Of a stretch of DNA of 64,000 nt, positions 17,944 through 26,581 are shown piece after piece. Position 1 is the stretch's first letter. Each line of letters starts with the position of its first letter. The notes below the pieces were generated by a model that made no database searches, had not been told where the DNA came from, and saw only the letters and a list, made by a program, of their open reading frames with translations. The translations under genes were made by a program, and so were the position numbers. The DNA is from an uncultured Ruminococcus sp. Its GTDB lineage: Bacteria > Bacillota > Clostridia > Oscillospirales > Ruminococcaceae. The stretch lies in NCBI GenBank assembly GCA_947627175.1, contig CANQVA010000002.1, positions 124,001 through 188,000 on the forward strand, given 5' to 3'.

Positions 17944-19317
17944 ATGTCAGATAAAAAAATCCCATACAAAATATATCTCGAAGAAAGTGAAATGCCGAAA
18001 CAGTGGTATAACGTTCGTGCGGATATGAAGAAAAAGCCTGCTCCGCTCCTCAATCCTGCAACAAAAAAACCGATGACCGCCGATGAACTTTCACACGTTT
18101 TCTGCGATGAACTCGTAAAACAGGAACTTAACGAAACAGACCGCTACATTGATATTCCGGAAGAAATTCAGGAATTTTATAAAATGTACCGTCCGTCACC
18201 GCTTGTAAGGGCATACTGTCTTGAAAAGAAACTTGATACTCCTGCAAAAATTTATTACAAATTTGAGGGAAACAACACAAGCGGAAGTCACAAACTCAAT
18301 TCAGCAATTGCTCAGGCTTACTATGCAAAAAAGCAAGGACTTAAAGGTGTTACTACAGAAACAGGTGCCGGTCAGTGGGGTACAGCTCTTTCAATGGCTT
18401 GTTCATACTTTGACCTTGACTGCAAAGTTTACATGGTTAAATGTTCATACGAACAGAAACCTTTCCGCCGTGAAGTAATGAGAACATACGGTGCAGACGT
18501 TACTCCCTCACCGTCATCAACGACGGAAGTCGGAAGAAAAATTCTTGCTGAATTTCCCGATACAAACGGAAGTCTCGGCTGTGCAATCTCCGAAGCCGTT
18601 GAAGCTGCAACTTCTCAGGAGGGTTACAGATACGTCCTCGGAAGTGTTCTTTCTCAGGTACTCCTTCATCAGTCAGTAATCGGCATGGAGTCTAAAATTG
18701 CAATGGACAAATACGGAATTAAACCCGATATTATTATAGGCTGTGCCGGTGGCGGTTCTAATCTCGGCGGACTTATATCGCCTTTCATGGGTGAAAAACT
18801 CCGTGGTGAAAAAGACTACAGATTTATTGCAGTTGAGCCTGCATCTTGCCCAAGCCTTACAAGAGGTGTTTATGTGTATGATTTCTGCGATACGGGAAAA
18901 GTTTGTCCGCTACAGAAAATGTACACTCTCGGCAGTGGGTTCATGCCGTCCGCAAACCACGCCGGCGGTTTAAGGTATCACGGAATGAGTTCAATTCTCT
19001 CTGAACTTTATGATGAGGGTCTTATGGAGGCAGTTTCCGCTGAACAGACATCAGTATTTGAAGCGGCACAAAAATTTGCAAGAGTAGAGGGAATACTCCC
19101 TGCACCCGAAAGCAGTCATGCTATTAAATGTGCTATAGATGAAGCAATGAAATGTAAGGAAACAGGAGAAGAAAAAACTATACTCTTTGGACTTACGGGA
19201 ACAGGATATTTTGATATGTATGCTTACGGTGCTTACAATGACGGCAATATGAGTGACTATATACCAACTGACGAGGAATTACAGAAATCTTTCGATACTC
19301 TCCCGAAAGTAGACTGA
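17944..19317 (+). CDS. trpB: Tryptophan synthase beta-like protein, TrpB2 type
   Basis: PLP enzyme that joins indole and serine to make tryptophan. The 457-residue length and the long N-terminal region (LNPATKKPMTADEL) mark the TrpB2 class, as does ETGAGQWG with Trp where TrpB1 has His. The PLP lysine is Lys117 in GSHKLNSA, the catalytic acid Glu139, and the phosphate cup GCAGGGSNLGG. TrpB2 proteins often act without TrpA; none is nearby and no other trp gene is present. It may salvage indole or act on another substrate. It is monocistronic, with its own promoter and terminator. Confidence 0.93.
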   Translation: MSDKKIPYKIYLEESEMPKQWYNVRADMKKKPAPLLNPATKKPMTADELSHVFCDELVKQELNETDRYIDIPEEIQEFYKMYRPSPLVRAYCLEKKLDTPAKIYYKFEGNNTSGSHKLNSAIAQAYYAKKQGLKGVTTETGAGQWGTALSMACSYFDLDCKVYMVKCSYEQKPFRREVMRTYGADVTPSPSSTTEVGRKILAEFPDTNGSLGCAISEAVEAATSQEGYRYVLGSVLSQVLLHQSVIGMESKIAMDKYGIKPDIIIGCAGGGSNLGGLISPFMGEKLRGEKDYRFIAVEPASCPSLTRGVYVYDFCDTGKVCPLQKMYTLGSGFMPSANHAGGLRYHGMSSILSELYDEGLMEAVSAEQTSVFEAAQKFARVEGILPAPESSHAIKCAIDEAMKCKETGEEKTILFGLTGTGYFDMYAYGAYNDGNMSDYIPTDEELQKSFDTLPKVD

Positions 19318-19328
19318 TACAAAAAATA

Positions 19329-19355
19329 AAGGGGCATCAGATGATGTCCCTTTTT
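19329..19355. terminator. Bidirectional terminator between trpB2 and the XRE gene
   Basis: Stem GGGGCATC (19331-19338) with GATGTCCC (19343-19350), one G-U pair, loop of 4, then TTTTT on the plus strand. On the minus strand the stem is followed by TTTATTTTTT, so it can serve both converging genes. Confidence 0.85.
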
Positions 19356-19357
19356 CA

Positions 19358-20059
19358 TCAGTATTTTTCACGTGTACGTGCTATTTTATCTTCACTGCGT
19401 TTTATCAGACTAAGCAAAGATGACGAATATTGTGCATAATCTTTCTGCAAAGTCGCTGTAGTCAGATAAAGTGTGTCAAAATTTCTCAGGCTGTCGTTTC
19501 CGTCAAGAGATATACCGCTCGATGCGGCTTTTATGTTTGATTCACTCATTGCTACTATCGCATTGGCACTGTCATTTGCCGCTACTTTCGGAATGCGGAA
19601 AAGTTTCTGGTCATTATGGGGATTTGCATTGTATATAATGCGGAAAAGCTTATAGACGGTAATCATTAAATAAGTCGAAACTTCTTTTACAAGTGTAATG
19701 CTTTCGGCTTTCTGTGCAAGACTGAAAAGCAGACTGATTGAATTATTTATAATACGCCTGTTGAAATCTATTATTTTCGGAGAAGGCATTTTCGTTTTAT
19801 TGTTGCCGTCATCGTCGGGAATATCCTCAACATTGATGCTTTTTCCTTCAGGGTCGAAAGTTCTTCCGAGAAGATAATCACATGAAACATTATAATAATC
19901 AGCAATTTTCACGAGAAAATTAAGACCGCATTCACGTATTCCCTTTTCATAATGTGAAAGCAAAGCCTGCGAAATACCGAGGTCGTTTGCAGCCTTTTTT
20001 TGACTTATGCGTCTTTCTTTTCTCTGTAAAGTGATTATCCTTGCAAAATCGGGGTTCAT
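19358..20059 (-). CDS. XRE-family transcriptional regulator
   Basis: The N-terminal 65 residues are a Cro/CI-type helix-turn-helix (ISQKKAANDLGISQALLSHYEKG and VKIADYYNVSCDYLLGR), so this is a DNA-binding regulator. Residues about 90-233 form an all-helical C-terminal region of unknown role (RRIINNSISLLFSLAQKAES), possibly for dimerisation or ligand sensing. At 233 residues it is longer than phage-type repressors. It is divergent from the histidine phosphatase operon across 244 bp and could control it or itself. The target is not evident. Confidence 0.85.
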   Translation of the reverse strand: MNPDFARIITLQRKERRISQKKAANDLGISQALLSHYEKGIRECGLNFLVKIADYYNVSCDYLLGRTFDPEGKSINVEDIPDDDGNNKTKMPSPKIIDFNRRIINNSISLLFSLAQKAESITLVKEVSTYLMITVYKLFRIIYNANPHNDQKLFRIPKVAANDSANAIVAMSESNIKAASSGISLDGNDSLRNFDTLYLTTATLQKDYAQYSSSLLSLIKRSEDKIARTREKY

Positions 20060-20099
20060 TGTTTTTATAATCCTCCTAAAATATAAGTATACAATTACT

Positions 20100-20128
20100 A
20101 TTATAATACAAAATGTATAATAAGTAAA
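20100..20128 (-). promoter_or_regulatory. Probable promoter of the XRE gene
   Basis: Minus-strand TTTACT (20123-20128), 17-nt spacer, TATAAT (20100-20105). The -10 is perfect and the -35 is weak. It lies about 40 nt before the start, which has AGGAGG upstream. Confidence 0.55.
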
Positions 20129-20247
20129 TATGTAGAATATGAAATTATTTACTTAATTTAGAGATAATTTTTATTATATTTGTCAAAAGTTAAAAAAATC
20201 TGTATGTTTTTTGTGTATATTTCACATATTTTTTTAAACAGTTACAC

Positions 20248-20276
20248 TTGACAAGAAAAATATAAAACAGTATAAT
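20248..20276 (+). promoter_or_regulatory. Consensus promoter of the histidine phosphatase operon
   Basis: TTGACA (20248-20253), 17-nt spacer and TATAAT (20271-20276), a perfect sigma-A match. It is about 28 nt before the ATG, so the leader is very short. Confidence 0.88.
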
Positions 20277-20303
20277 AATTAAATAGAGAAAGGACTGAAC
20301 CAA

Positions 20304-20942
20304 ATGAAAGGATACAGAATAAGTGTTCTGCGACACGGAATGACCGATGCAAACGAAAAAGGCATATATATCGGAAAAACAGATTTACCGCTTTCGCCGA
20401 AAGGTGCAGGAGAAATTGCCGCAAAAATGGATGAATTTGATTATCCGACAGTTCACAGGGTATATTCCTCCCCTCTTAAAAGATGCACCGAAACGGCTGA
20501 CATACTTTTTCCCGAAACGGAAATAAAAACTGTTGATGACCTGCGTGAACTTGATTTCGGCGACTTTGAGAATAAAAGCGTTGAAGAACTTATGAACAAT
20601 GACGACTATAAAAAATGGCTTAAAGGTGGAAAAAATTCACGTTCACCAAACGGCGAAAGCCTTGAAGAAATGACAGCAAGAACATATAAAGCACTTCACA
20701 ATATAATAATTGACATGATGAACGACGGCATAACACATAGTGCAATAATTACCCATGCGGGGATAATATCAAATATGCTTTCATGTTTCGGATTGCCGAA
20801 ATATGACCCTAAAACACTTACTGCACCATTCGGGGAGGGATTTGACATTATTGTAACTGCTCAGATGTGGCTTAATTCTCAGGCATTTGAAATACTCGGA
20901 TATTGTCCGTACAGCAAAATTTCTGATGAATATGATGAATGA
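20304..20942 (+). CDS. Histidine phosphatase family protein
   Basis: Phosphoglycerate-mutase-like phosphatase that passes a phosphate through an active-site histidine. The signature LRHGMT has Arg10, His11 and Gly12. The partner motifs are YSSPLKRCTETA, the acidic LRELDFGDFENKS and the second histidine in ITHAGI. At 212 residues it fits the small-molecule branch (CobC/GpmB-like). The substrate cannot be read from the sequence and no cobalamin gene is near. It is first in a run with a membrane protein, an RluD-like enzyme and LuxS. Confidence 0.87.
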   Translation: MKGYRISVLRHGMTDANEKGIYIGKTDLPLSPKGAGEIAAKMDEFDYPTVHRVYSSPLKRCTETADILFPETEIKTVDDLRELDFGDFENKSVEELMNNDDYKKWLKGGKNSRSPNGESLEEMTARTYKALHNIIIDMMNDGITHSAIITHAGIISNMLSCFGLPKYDPKTLTAPFGEGFDIIVTAQMWLNSQAFEILGYCPYSKISDEYDE

Positions 20943-21007
20943 AAAATATTGTATATTTTCCTGATTTTGTCACATAATATTCCTGAATACGTCGGGAGGT
21001 GCTTGTT

Positions 21008-21904
21008 ATGAAATTAAGGGAAGTAATAAAATATTCAAAGGATTTACTGAAAAAACATCGTGTAAGTACTATGATTATATGCCTATTGCCGTTGTCGTCC
21101 GAACTTTTTTTCAGATTCGCAGAAGCAACAGTATACAGTCTTGTATTATATTTTGGTGACATGAACCCTCTTTCACTTTTCAACGGAGAAAATCCCTTGC
21201 AGATTCTGACCACATTGTTAAGTTCTTTAATGAGATGGTGTGTAGGTTCACCGCTTATTTATGCGGTTGCATTCAGATTGTGCGAAGTATGCTATGAAAA
21301 CAGACAACGTACTTTTACACCGCTTTCTGAAATTCTGCTTGACGGGAGAAATTTCCGCAGAAGTCTTGCCGTGTCGCTATGGACAAAAATAATCGGGCTT
21401 TTTTCGCTTATACCTGCCGGAATATTCGGAATGACCGCTTATTACTTTATCGTAAACGGAAAAGGCACAAATGACCTTTTTATTGCAGTTCATGCAATAG
21501 TATTTACAGTAGTTTCACTTTTCATGTGGCTGAACGTAAGAATAACAATGTTTGCCGTACCTTTTCTTATGGCACATTTTCCGCATAAAAGCGTTTTACG
21601 GCTTGTGTTCGGTTCATTTCGCTTTATGAAAGGCAGACACACAGATATGCTGAAACTCTTTGCATCTTATATACTGCCGATGTTGACAATATTTTCAGTT
21701 CCATATCTTATACCCGAAATTATGACATCATTTTCACTGATTATATCAATCTATATAAGGGAGGACGACTATTCTGAAAGAATTAAAATTAACAGCAGAA
21801 CTGCAAAATCCAATGACACTTCAAAAATTCCTTACAGAAAAAAAAGGCGTTTCACAACGATTACTGAAAAAGCTGAAACGGCAGGATTCGGGGATAACTT
21901 GTAA
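21008..21904 (+). CDS. Multi-pass membrane protein of unknown function
   Basis: A 298-residue protein with about five hydrophobic segments (VSTMIICLLPLSS, SPLIYAVAFRLCE, IIGLFSLIPAGIFGMTAYYF, VFTVVSLFMWLNVRI, ILPMLTIFSVPYL). I do not recognise the family. The start is ATG 21008, 8 nt after GGGAGG. The last about 40 residues are basic and polar and lie in the same DNA as the start of the next gene, an overlap of 131 bp that is unusual. The protein may originally have ended near residue 256 (IREDDYSE) before a frame change removed its stop. It has no obvious role in common with its neighbours. Confidence 0.7.
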   Translation: MKLREVIKYSKDLLKKHRVSTMIICLLPLSSELFFRFAEATVYSLVLYFGDMNPLSLFNGENPLQILTTLLSSLMRWCVGSPLIYAVAFRLCEVCYENRQRTFTPLSEILLDGRNFRRSLAVSLWTKIIGLFSLIPAGIFGMTAYYFIVNGKGTNDLFIAVHAIVFTVVSLFMWLNVRITMFAVPFLMAHFPHKSVLRLVFGSFRFMKGRHTDMLKLFASYILPMLTIFSVPYLIPEIMTSFSLIISIYIREDDYSERIKINSRTAKSNDTSKIPYRKKRRFTTITEKAETAGFGDNL

Positions 21905-22625
21905 TGGCAAACATATCCGCAGTATTGATAAAGTAAAAAACGGAGATATAATAATTCTGAAAACTGAAGATATAAGTATGCTTGAACCTAATCCCGCACT
22001 TAACGTACCTATAGCATTTGAAAATGAAAATCTTGTTATATTCAATAAATCAGGCGGTATGCCTGTACACCCGTCAATAAAACATCAGGGCGACACTCTC
22101 GGAAACTTTTTCGCTTCTATTTATCCAAATATGACTTTCAGACCGATAAACCGCCTTGACCGTGACACTTCGGGACTTTGTGCAGTTGCAAAAAGTGCAT
22201 ATTCCGCAAATCTTCTGCAAAACTGCTGTAATAAAATATACTTTGCAGTCGTACACGGAATTACAGACGAATCAGGAACTATAAATGCACCTATTGCCCG
22301 TGAGCGTGAATCAATAATATTGAGATGTGTCCGTGAGGACGGCAAAAATGCTGTCACTCATTATAAAAGAATTGATTTTACCGAAAAGTATTCACTTCTT
22401 GAAATACATCTTGAAACAGGACGTACTCACCAAATAAGAGTACATTTTTCCCATATAGGACACTCCCTTGCAGGTGATGACCTATACGGCGGTAAATGCG
22501 ATGATATTTCAAGACAAGCACTGCATTGTGGTGTTATGACTTTTACAGAACCTGTCACAAAAGAAATTATTACAATAAAGTCGGATTTGCCCGACGATAT
22601 GAAAAATTTAATGAAACGGAGTTAA
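21774..22625 (+). CDS. RluA/RluD-family pseudouridine synthase, probable CTG start
   Basis: Converts uridine to pseudouridine in rRNA or tRNA. The catalytic block RPINRLDRDTSGLCAVAKSA contains the active Asp, and LETGRTHQIRVHFSHIGHSL is the second family motif. An S4-like N-terminal region (MTLQKFLTEKKGVSQRLLKKL) suggests the RluD branch. The first ATG is 21813, but homologous-looking sequence (KELKLTAELQNP) continues upstream to CTG 21774 or ATT 21771. AAGGGAGG at 21757-21764 sits 6-9 nt before those codons. I take CTG 21774 (283 residues). The target uridine is unknown. Confidence 0.85.
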   Translation: MKELKLTAELQNPMTLQKFLTEKKGVSQRLLKKLKRQDSGITCNGKHIRSIDKVKNGDIIILKTEDISMLEPNPALNVPIAFENENLVIFNKSGGMPVHPSIKHQGDTLGNFFASIYPNMTFRPINRLDRDTSGLCAVAKSAYSANLLQNCCNKIYFAVVHGITDESGTINAPIARERESIILRCVREDGKNAVTHYKRIDFTEKYSLLEIHLETGRTHQIRVHFSHIGHSLAGDDLYGGKCDDISRQALHCGVMTFTEPVTKEIITIKSDLPDDMKNLMKRS

Positions 22626-22631
22626 TGAATT

Positions 22632-23099
22632 ATGGAAAAAATTGCGAGTTTTCAGGTAGACCACACTAAATTCGGAGTTGGTATGTACATATCAAGAATT
22701 GACGGTGATATTGTAACTTATGATATAAGAATGGTAAAGCCGAACGGGGGTTTTTATATTTCAAATCCCTCACTACATACCATTGAACATATTTTCGCAA
22801 CATACGCAAGAAATTCAAAATTCAGCGAAAATATTATATACGTAGGGCCCATGGGGTGCAGAACAGGCTTTTACCTTCTGACAAGAAATATGTCACATAT
22901 AGATGCTATAAATCTTGTGCGTGATGCATACACATATATTTCTGAATTTGAGGGCGAAATTCCGGGCTGTTCTCCGATTGAGTGCGGAAACTATCTTGAA
23001 CATGATATTGAATCAGCAAAAAAAGACGTTCTCCCGCTTCTTGAAAAACTTAAAGACTATACCCCCGAAATGCTTGACTATGCATTCCACATGAAATAA
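22632..23099 (+). CDS. luxS: S-ribosylhomocysteine lyase, autoinducer-2 synthase
   Basis: Cleaves S-ribosylhomocysteine to homocysteine and DPD, the precursor of AI-2, in the activated methyl cycle. The 155-residue product has the metal motif HTIEH (His49, His53, with Glu52 as likely base), the catalytic Cys76 in GPMGCRTGFY, and the third ligand Cys118 in IECGNY. The N-terminal VDHTKFGVGMYISR is also conserved. It starts 6 nt after the pseudouridine synthase stop and ends at a strong terminator. No pfs (nucleosidase) gene is next to it. Confidence 0.97.
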   Translation: MEKIASFQVDHTKFGVGMYISRIDGDIVTYDIRMVKPNGGFYISNPSLHTIEHIFATYARNSKFSENIIYVGPMGCRTGFYLLTRNMSHIDAINLVRDAYTYISEFEGEIPGCSPIECGNYLEHDIESAKKDVLPLLEKLKDYTPEMLDYAFHMK

Positions 23100-23105
23100 T
23101 AATAA

Positions 23106-23136
23106 ACGGGTGAATTTTTCGTTCACCCGTCTTTTT
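23106..23136. terminator. Terminator after luxS
   Basis: Perfect 9-bp stem ACGGGTGAA (23106-23114) with TTCACCCGT (23122-23130), 7-nt loop, then CTTTTT. It ends the plus-strand operon and can also stop the converging lipoprotein operon. Confidence 0.9.
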
Positions 23137-23142
23137 ATCATC

Positions 23143-23874
23143 TTATTCAGCTGTAGTTGTTTCAGAAGATTCAATAATATTTCCATCTGCATCTGTTTCA
23201 ACAGGTGTGAGGACTAAACCGTTCTGTTCCTGCTGATAACTATCTATAAAAGCCTGAAAATCGAAATATTGAAATTCATCTACTTTTTTAAGATAAATTT
23301 CTGTTTTTGTTGCCTCATCAATACTTACAAGATAATCGCCGTCAAGGGTAAATTGTATTGTATCTCCATCAGAGCTGACTATTTCAATTTCATTTTCGCT
23401 TATAAGACCCCATGTATATTCAAGTTTGTCCTCTTCAGTTGCCACTTCCATAAGAGATTCAGAAATGCCTGCTGTGCCGTCCTCCATTATATCATATTGA
23501 TATAATGCATATACAGGAATACCCATAAGTTCGTCTACTTCTTCACCGTCGGTTGAAATCTTCTCACATTCCCACTTACCAATAAAAGCAGTAGTGTCAG
23601 CATCTTCAATATATTCATGAGTTTCACTCTCTGTTTCTTCCTGTGATTCCTCTGCCGGTGTTTCTTCTTCTGTTTCCTCTGTTTCTTCTTCCGAAACTTC
23701 TGTTGTTTCTTCCTCTGCAACTTCTTCTGTTGTTTCTTCTGCCGTTTCTTCACTTGATTCAGCGGAAACAGATGATTCACTTGAAACAGTGCTTTCCTCT
23801 TCTTTATCTCCGCATGATGCAAACATACAAGTCATAGTTGCACAAGCTGCTAAAAATGCAAGTAATTTTTTCAT
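23143..23874 (-). CDS. Paralogous lipoprotein A (GKWxCEK domain)
   Basis: A 243-residue predicted lipoprotein. Signal peptide MKKLLAFLAACATMTC is followed by the lipobox FASC with Cys21. Residues about 25-85 are a Glu/Thr/Ser-rich linker. One globular domain follows (about 88-210), opening FIGKWECEKISTDGEE and ending EIYLKKVDEFQYF, with an all-beta look. A second acidic/Thr tail closes the protein. It is last of four related genes read from one promoter. Function unknown; lipocalin-like surface binding would be a guess. Confidence 0.8.
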   Translation of the reverse strand: MKKLLAFLAACATMTCMFASCGDKEEESTVSSESSVSAESSEETAEETTEEVAEEETTEVSEEETEETEEETPAEESQEETESETHEYIEDADTTAFIGKWECEKISTDGEEVDELMGIPVYALYQYDIMEDGTAGISESLMEVATEEDKLEYTWGLISENEIEIVSSDGDTIQFTLDGDYLVSIDEATKTEIYLKKVDEFQYFDFQAFIDSYQQEQNGLVLTPVETDADGNIIESSETTTAE

Positions 23875-23887
23875 AAATTATCTCCAA

Positions 23888-24616
23888 TTATTCAGCAACA
23901 GTTTCTGTTTCTGTATCTGTAGAAGTATCTTCTTCAAAGCTGTTCAGAAATTCTTCAATATCAAAAGGTGTAAATTCATCGACTTTAACAAGATAAATTT
24001 CTTCATCAAAGCCTTCTTCAGTGCCTATAATATAATCTCCGTCAATAGTGAGAAGCATAGCACTGCCGTTTTCGTCTACAATTTCTAATTCTGTTTCGCT
24101 TACCATGCCCCAAGTATACTTTAAAGTCTCTGAAGTACCGCTTGATTCAGCCAATGCTTCACCCATAACTGCGGTATTGTCATCTTTTATTTCAAGCTGA
24201 AAAGCTGCATATAACGGTATTCCCATGAGGTCAGTTGCCTCTTCACCGTCAATTATCATCTTTTCACATTCCCACTTGCCAAGAAAAGCAGTCGGGTCAG
24301 CGTCTTCAATGTATTCATGTGTTGTGATTTCTACTTCTGATGTTTCTGCATCATCTGTTTCACCCTCTGCAACTTCTGTTGTTTCTTCCTCTGTAGTTTC
24401 TTCTTCTGTTGTTTCCTCTTCTGTCGTTTCTTCTTCCGTTGTTTCCTCTTCTGTCGTTTCTTCTTCCGTTGTTTCTTCTTCTGTTGTTTCCTCGCTTGAT
24501 TCAGCGGAAACAGATGATTCTTTTGAATCAGAATTTTCACTCTCTTCGTTTCCGCATGATGCAAACATACAAGTCATAGTTGTACAAGCCATTAAAAGTG
24601 CAAGTAATTTTTTCAT
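23888..24616 (-). CDS. Paralogous lipoprotein B with TTEEE repeat linker
   Basis: A 242-residue predicted lipoprotein closely related to its neighbours. Signal peptide and lipobox FASC (Cys21) are followed by a linker in which TTEEE is repeated seven times (residues 44-78), encoded by a 15-bp tandem repeat. The single domain opens FLGKWECEKMIIDGEE and ends EIYLVKVDEFTPF. The acidic linker would hold the domain away from the membrane in the cell wall. Gaps are 13 nt to gene A and 40 nt to gene C. Confidence 0.8.
   Translation of the reverse strand: MKKLLALLMACTTMTCMFASCGNEESENSDSKESSVSAESSEETTEEETTEEETTEEETTEEETTEEETTEEETTEEETTEVAEGETDDAETSEVEITTHEYIEDADPTAFLGKWECEKMIIDGEEATDLMGIPLYAAFQLEIKDDNTAVMGEALAESSGTSETLKYTWGMVSETELEIVDENGSAMLLTIDGDYIIGTEEGFDEEIYLVKVDEFTPFDIEEFLNSFEEDTSTDTETETVAE
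24383..24487 (-). repeat. Seven tandem 15-bp repeats coding for TTEEE
   Basis: Inside lipoprotein B the unit ACAACAGAAGAAGAA and close variants (ACGACAGAAGAGGAA) repeats seven times without a break. Units differ at third positions only. Such arrays change length by slippage, so the linker may vary between strains. The opposite strand carries spurious Ser/Val-rich open frames. Confidence 0.85.
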
Positions 24617-24656
24617 AAATTGTCTCCTTATCGTTCTTTAAAATTTGATTTATAAG

Positions 24657-25586
24657 TTAAGATATTAACTCACTAACTGATTGAAATTCATCGACCCTTT
24701 TAAGGTAAATTTTATTTTCTTCATCATATTCATCAGCAATTACAAGATTATCGCCTTCAATGTCAGATATTATTTTATCACCATCTAAAAATAATACAGC
24801 CTGATTATTGCTTAATAAATACCAGAAACAATTTTCCTCATCATAAAATTCGGCTACATATTCACCAATTCCGACCTTGTTATCTTCTTTGAGGTCAAAC
24901 TGATATACAGAAACGGGCATATCATCACCATCAATATCTGTTTCTTCACCGTCTATTATTGATTTTTCGCCCTCCCACTTTCCAATAAAGGCACTCGGGT
25001 CAAAATCGCCGAAAGTCTTAAATTCATCGACTTTAGAGAGATAAACTTTTTCGTTATCATCACCGCATACAAGATAATTATCTTCATAGACGAATGCGTA
25101 TTTATCTTCAATTTTAATTATATTATCGGGTACTGTCATAGTCCATGTACAATTCTGAGATTCATCAACAATAAATTTAGCCGCAAATTCACCTAATAAT
25201 ACTGTACCATCATCTTTAAAATCAAGCTGAATCATATATGCAGGGATATATTCATCAATCATATCTGATTCTTTGCCATCTTCAACAACTTTTTCACATT
25301 GCCACTTGCCTATTAAAAATGATTGTCCCGATTCTGCCGTATCTCCTGCTGTTTCAATGTCTGTTTCTTCCTGTGATTCCTCTGCCAGCGTTTCTTCTTC
25401 TGTTTCTTCCTCTGTTTCTTCTTCCGAAACTTCTGTTGTTTCTTCTTCTGCAACTTCTTCTGTTGTTTCTTCGGCGGAAACAGATGATTCACTTGAAACA
25501 GTGCTTTCCTCTTCTTTATCTCCGCATGATGCAAATATACAACTCATAGCTGTACAAGCTGTCAAAAATGCAAGTAATTTTTTCAT
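24657..25586 (-). CDS. Paralogous lipoprotein C with two GKW domains
   Basis: A 309-residue predicted lipoprotein. I start at ATG 25586 (MKKLLAFLTAC), which has AAGGAGACAATTT before it, rather than at the upstream in-frame 25619 inside gene D. Lipobox FASC gives Cys21, followed by a Glu/Thr/Ser linker. Two copies of the family domain follow: FLIGKWQCEKVVEDGKE to YLSKVDEF, then FIGKWEGEKSIIDGEE to YLKRVDEF. Genes A and B have one copy, so the domain was duplicated within this gene or lost in the others. Confidence 0.8.
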   Translation of the reverse strand: MKKLLAFLTACTAMSCIFASCGDKEEESTVSSESSVSAEETTEEVAEEETTEVSEEETEEETEEETLAEESQEETDIETAGDTAESGQSFLIGKWQCEKVVEDGKESDMIDEYIPAYMIQLDFKDDGTVLLGEFAAKFIVDESQNCTWTMTVPDNIIKIEDKYAFVYEDNYLVCGDDNEKVYLSKVDEFKTFGDFDPSAFIGKWEGEKSIIDGEETDIDGDDMPVSVYQFDLKEDNKVGIGEYVAEFYDEENCFWYLLSNNQAVLFLDGDKIISDIEGDNLVIADEYDEENKIYLKRVDEFQSVSELIS

Positions 25587-25615
25587 AAATTGTCTCCTTA
25601 TATTTTTCAAAGGGG

Positions 25616-26581
25616 TCAACTAACTGATTGAAATTCATCGACCCTTTTAAGATAAATTTTATCTTCATCTATCTCATCATAGTCTTCAGTAGCTACAAGA
25701 TAATTTCCGTCAACGGTCAATATCATTGAATCGTTATTGATAAACAATACAATCTGATTATCGCTTAATACATCCCAGAAGCAACGGTTTTCATCATTAA
25801 ATCCGGCTAAGTATTCGCCCATTCCAACCCTGCCATCTTCTTTGAAGTCAAACTGATATGCAGAAACTGGTATATTATCATCATCAACAGTTGTTTCTCT
25901 GCCGTCTACTATTGCTTTTTCACCCTCCCACTTTCCGACGAAAGCACTCGGGTCAGCACCGCCAAAAGGCTTAAACTCATCAACTTTAGAGAGATAAATT
26001 TTTTCGTCATCATCATAATTGCCTACAAGGTAATCACCTTCAACAACTAATCTTAAAGAAGTACGTCCGTTTTCTTTAACTTCAATCACATTGTCAGGCA
26101 TTGTCATATTCCATGTAAATGACGAACCGTCAAACATACTGCTAATAAGTTCGCCTAATATTATTGTACCATCATCTTTAAAATCAAATTGAAGTGCATA
26201 AGCCGGGGCATCGTCGTCAAGCATTTTTGTTTCTCTTCCCTCGTCAATGACCTTTTCACATTGCCATTTGCCAATTAAAAATGATTGTTCTGATGAGGCA
26301 TTTCCGACTGTTTCGGATATTGTTTCAGATGATGTTTCCGGTACTGTTTCAGGAACTGTTTCTTCCTGTAACTCTGTTGTTGTTTCTTCTGATATTATTT
26401 CTGCTGTCGTTTCTTCCTGTAATTGCTCTTCTGTCATTTCTGCTGTTGTTTCTTCGCTTGATTCATTTGCAACAGATGATTCTTTTGAAGAGGTATTTTC
26501 CTCTTCTTCATTGTTTCCGCATGATGCAAATATACAACTCATAGTTGCACAAGCCGTTAAAAACGCAAGTAATTTTTTCAT
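25616..26581 (-). CDS. Paralogous lipoprotein D with two GKW domains
   Basis: A 321-residue predicted lipoprotein, first gene of the four-gene set. Lipobox FASC (Cys21) and a linker rich in Glu, Thr and Val (EETVPETVPETSSETISE) precede two family domains: FLIGKWQCEKVIDEGRE and FVGKWEGEKAIVDGRE, each ending YLxxVDEF. It is most similar in plan to gene C. AGGAGATAATTT precedes the ATG. Function unknown. Confidence 0.8.
   Translation of the reverse strand: MKKLLAFLTACATMSCIFASCGNNEEEENTSSKESSVANESSEETTAEMTEEQLQEETTAEIISEETTTELQEETVPETVPETSSETISETVGNASSEQSFLIGKWQCEKVIDEGRETKMLDDDAPAYALQFDFKDDGTIILGELISSMFDGSSFTWNMTMPDNVIEVKENGRTSLRLVVEGDYLVGNYDDDEKIYLSKVDEFKPFGGADPSAFVGKWEGEKAIVDGRETTVDDDNIPVSAYQFDFKEDGRVGMGEYLAGFNDENRCFWDVLSDNQIVLFINNDSMILTVDGNYLVATEDYDEIDEDKIYLKRVDEFQSVS

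Noticed and set aside
24225..24641. Plus-strand open frame rich in Ser and Val over the lipoprotein B gene
   Set aside because: It is the antisense shadow of the GAA/ACA repeat coding TTEEE. It has no ribosome site, and the minus-strand gene has a signal peptide, lipobox and paralogues.
25238..25623. Plus-strand leucine- or serine-rich open frames over lipoprotein C
   Set aside because: Same antisense low-complexity effect as for lipoprotein B; no start signals and no conservation expected.
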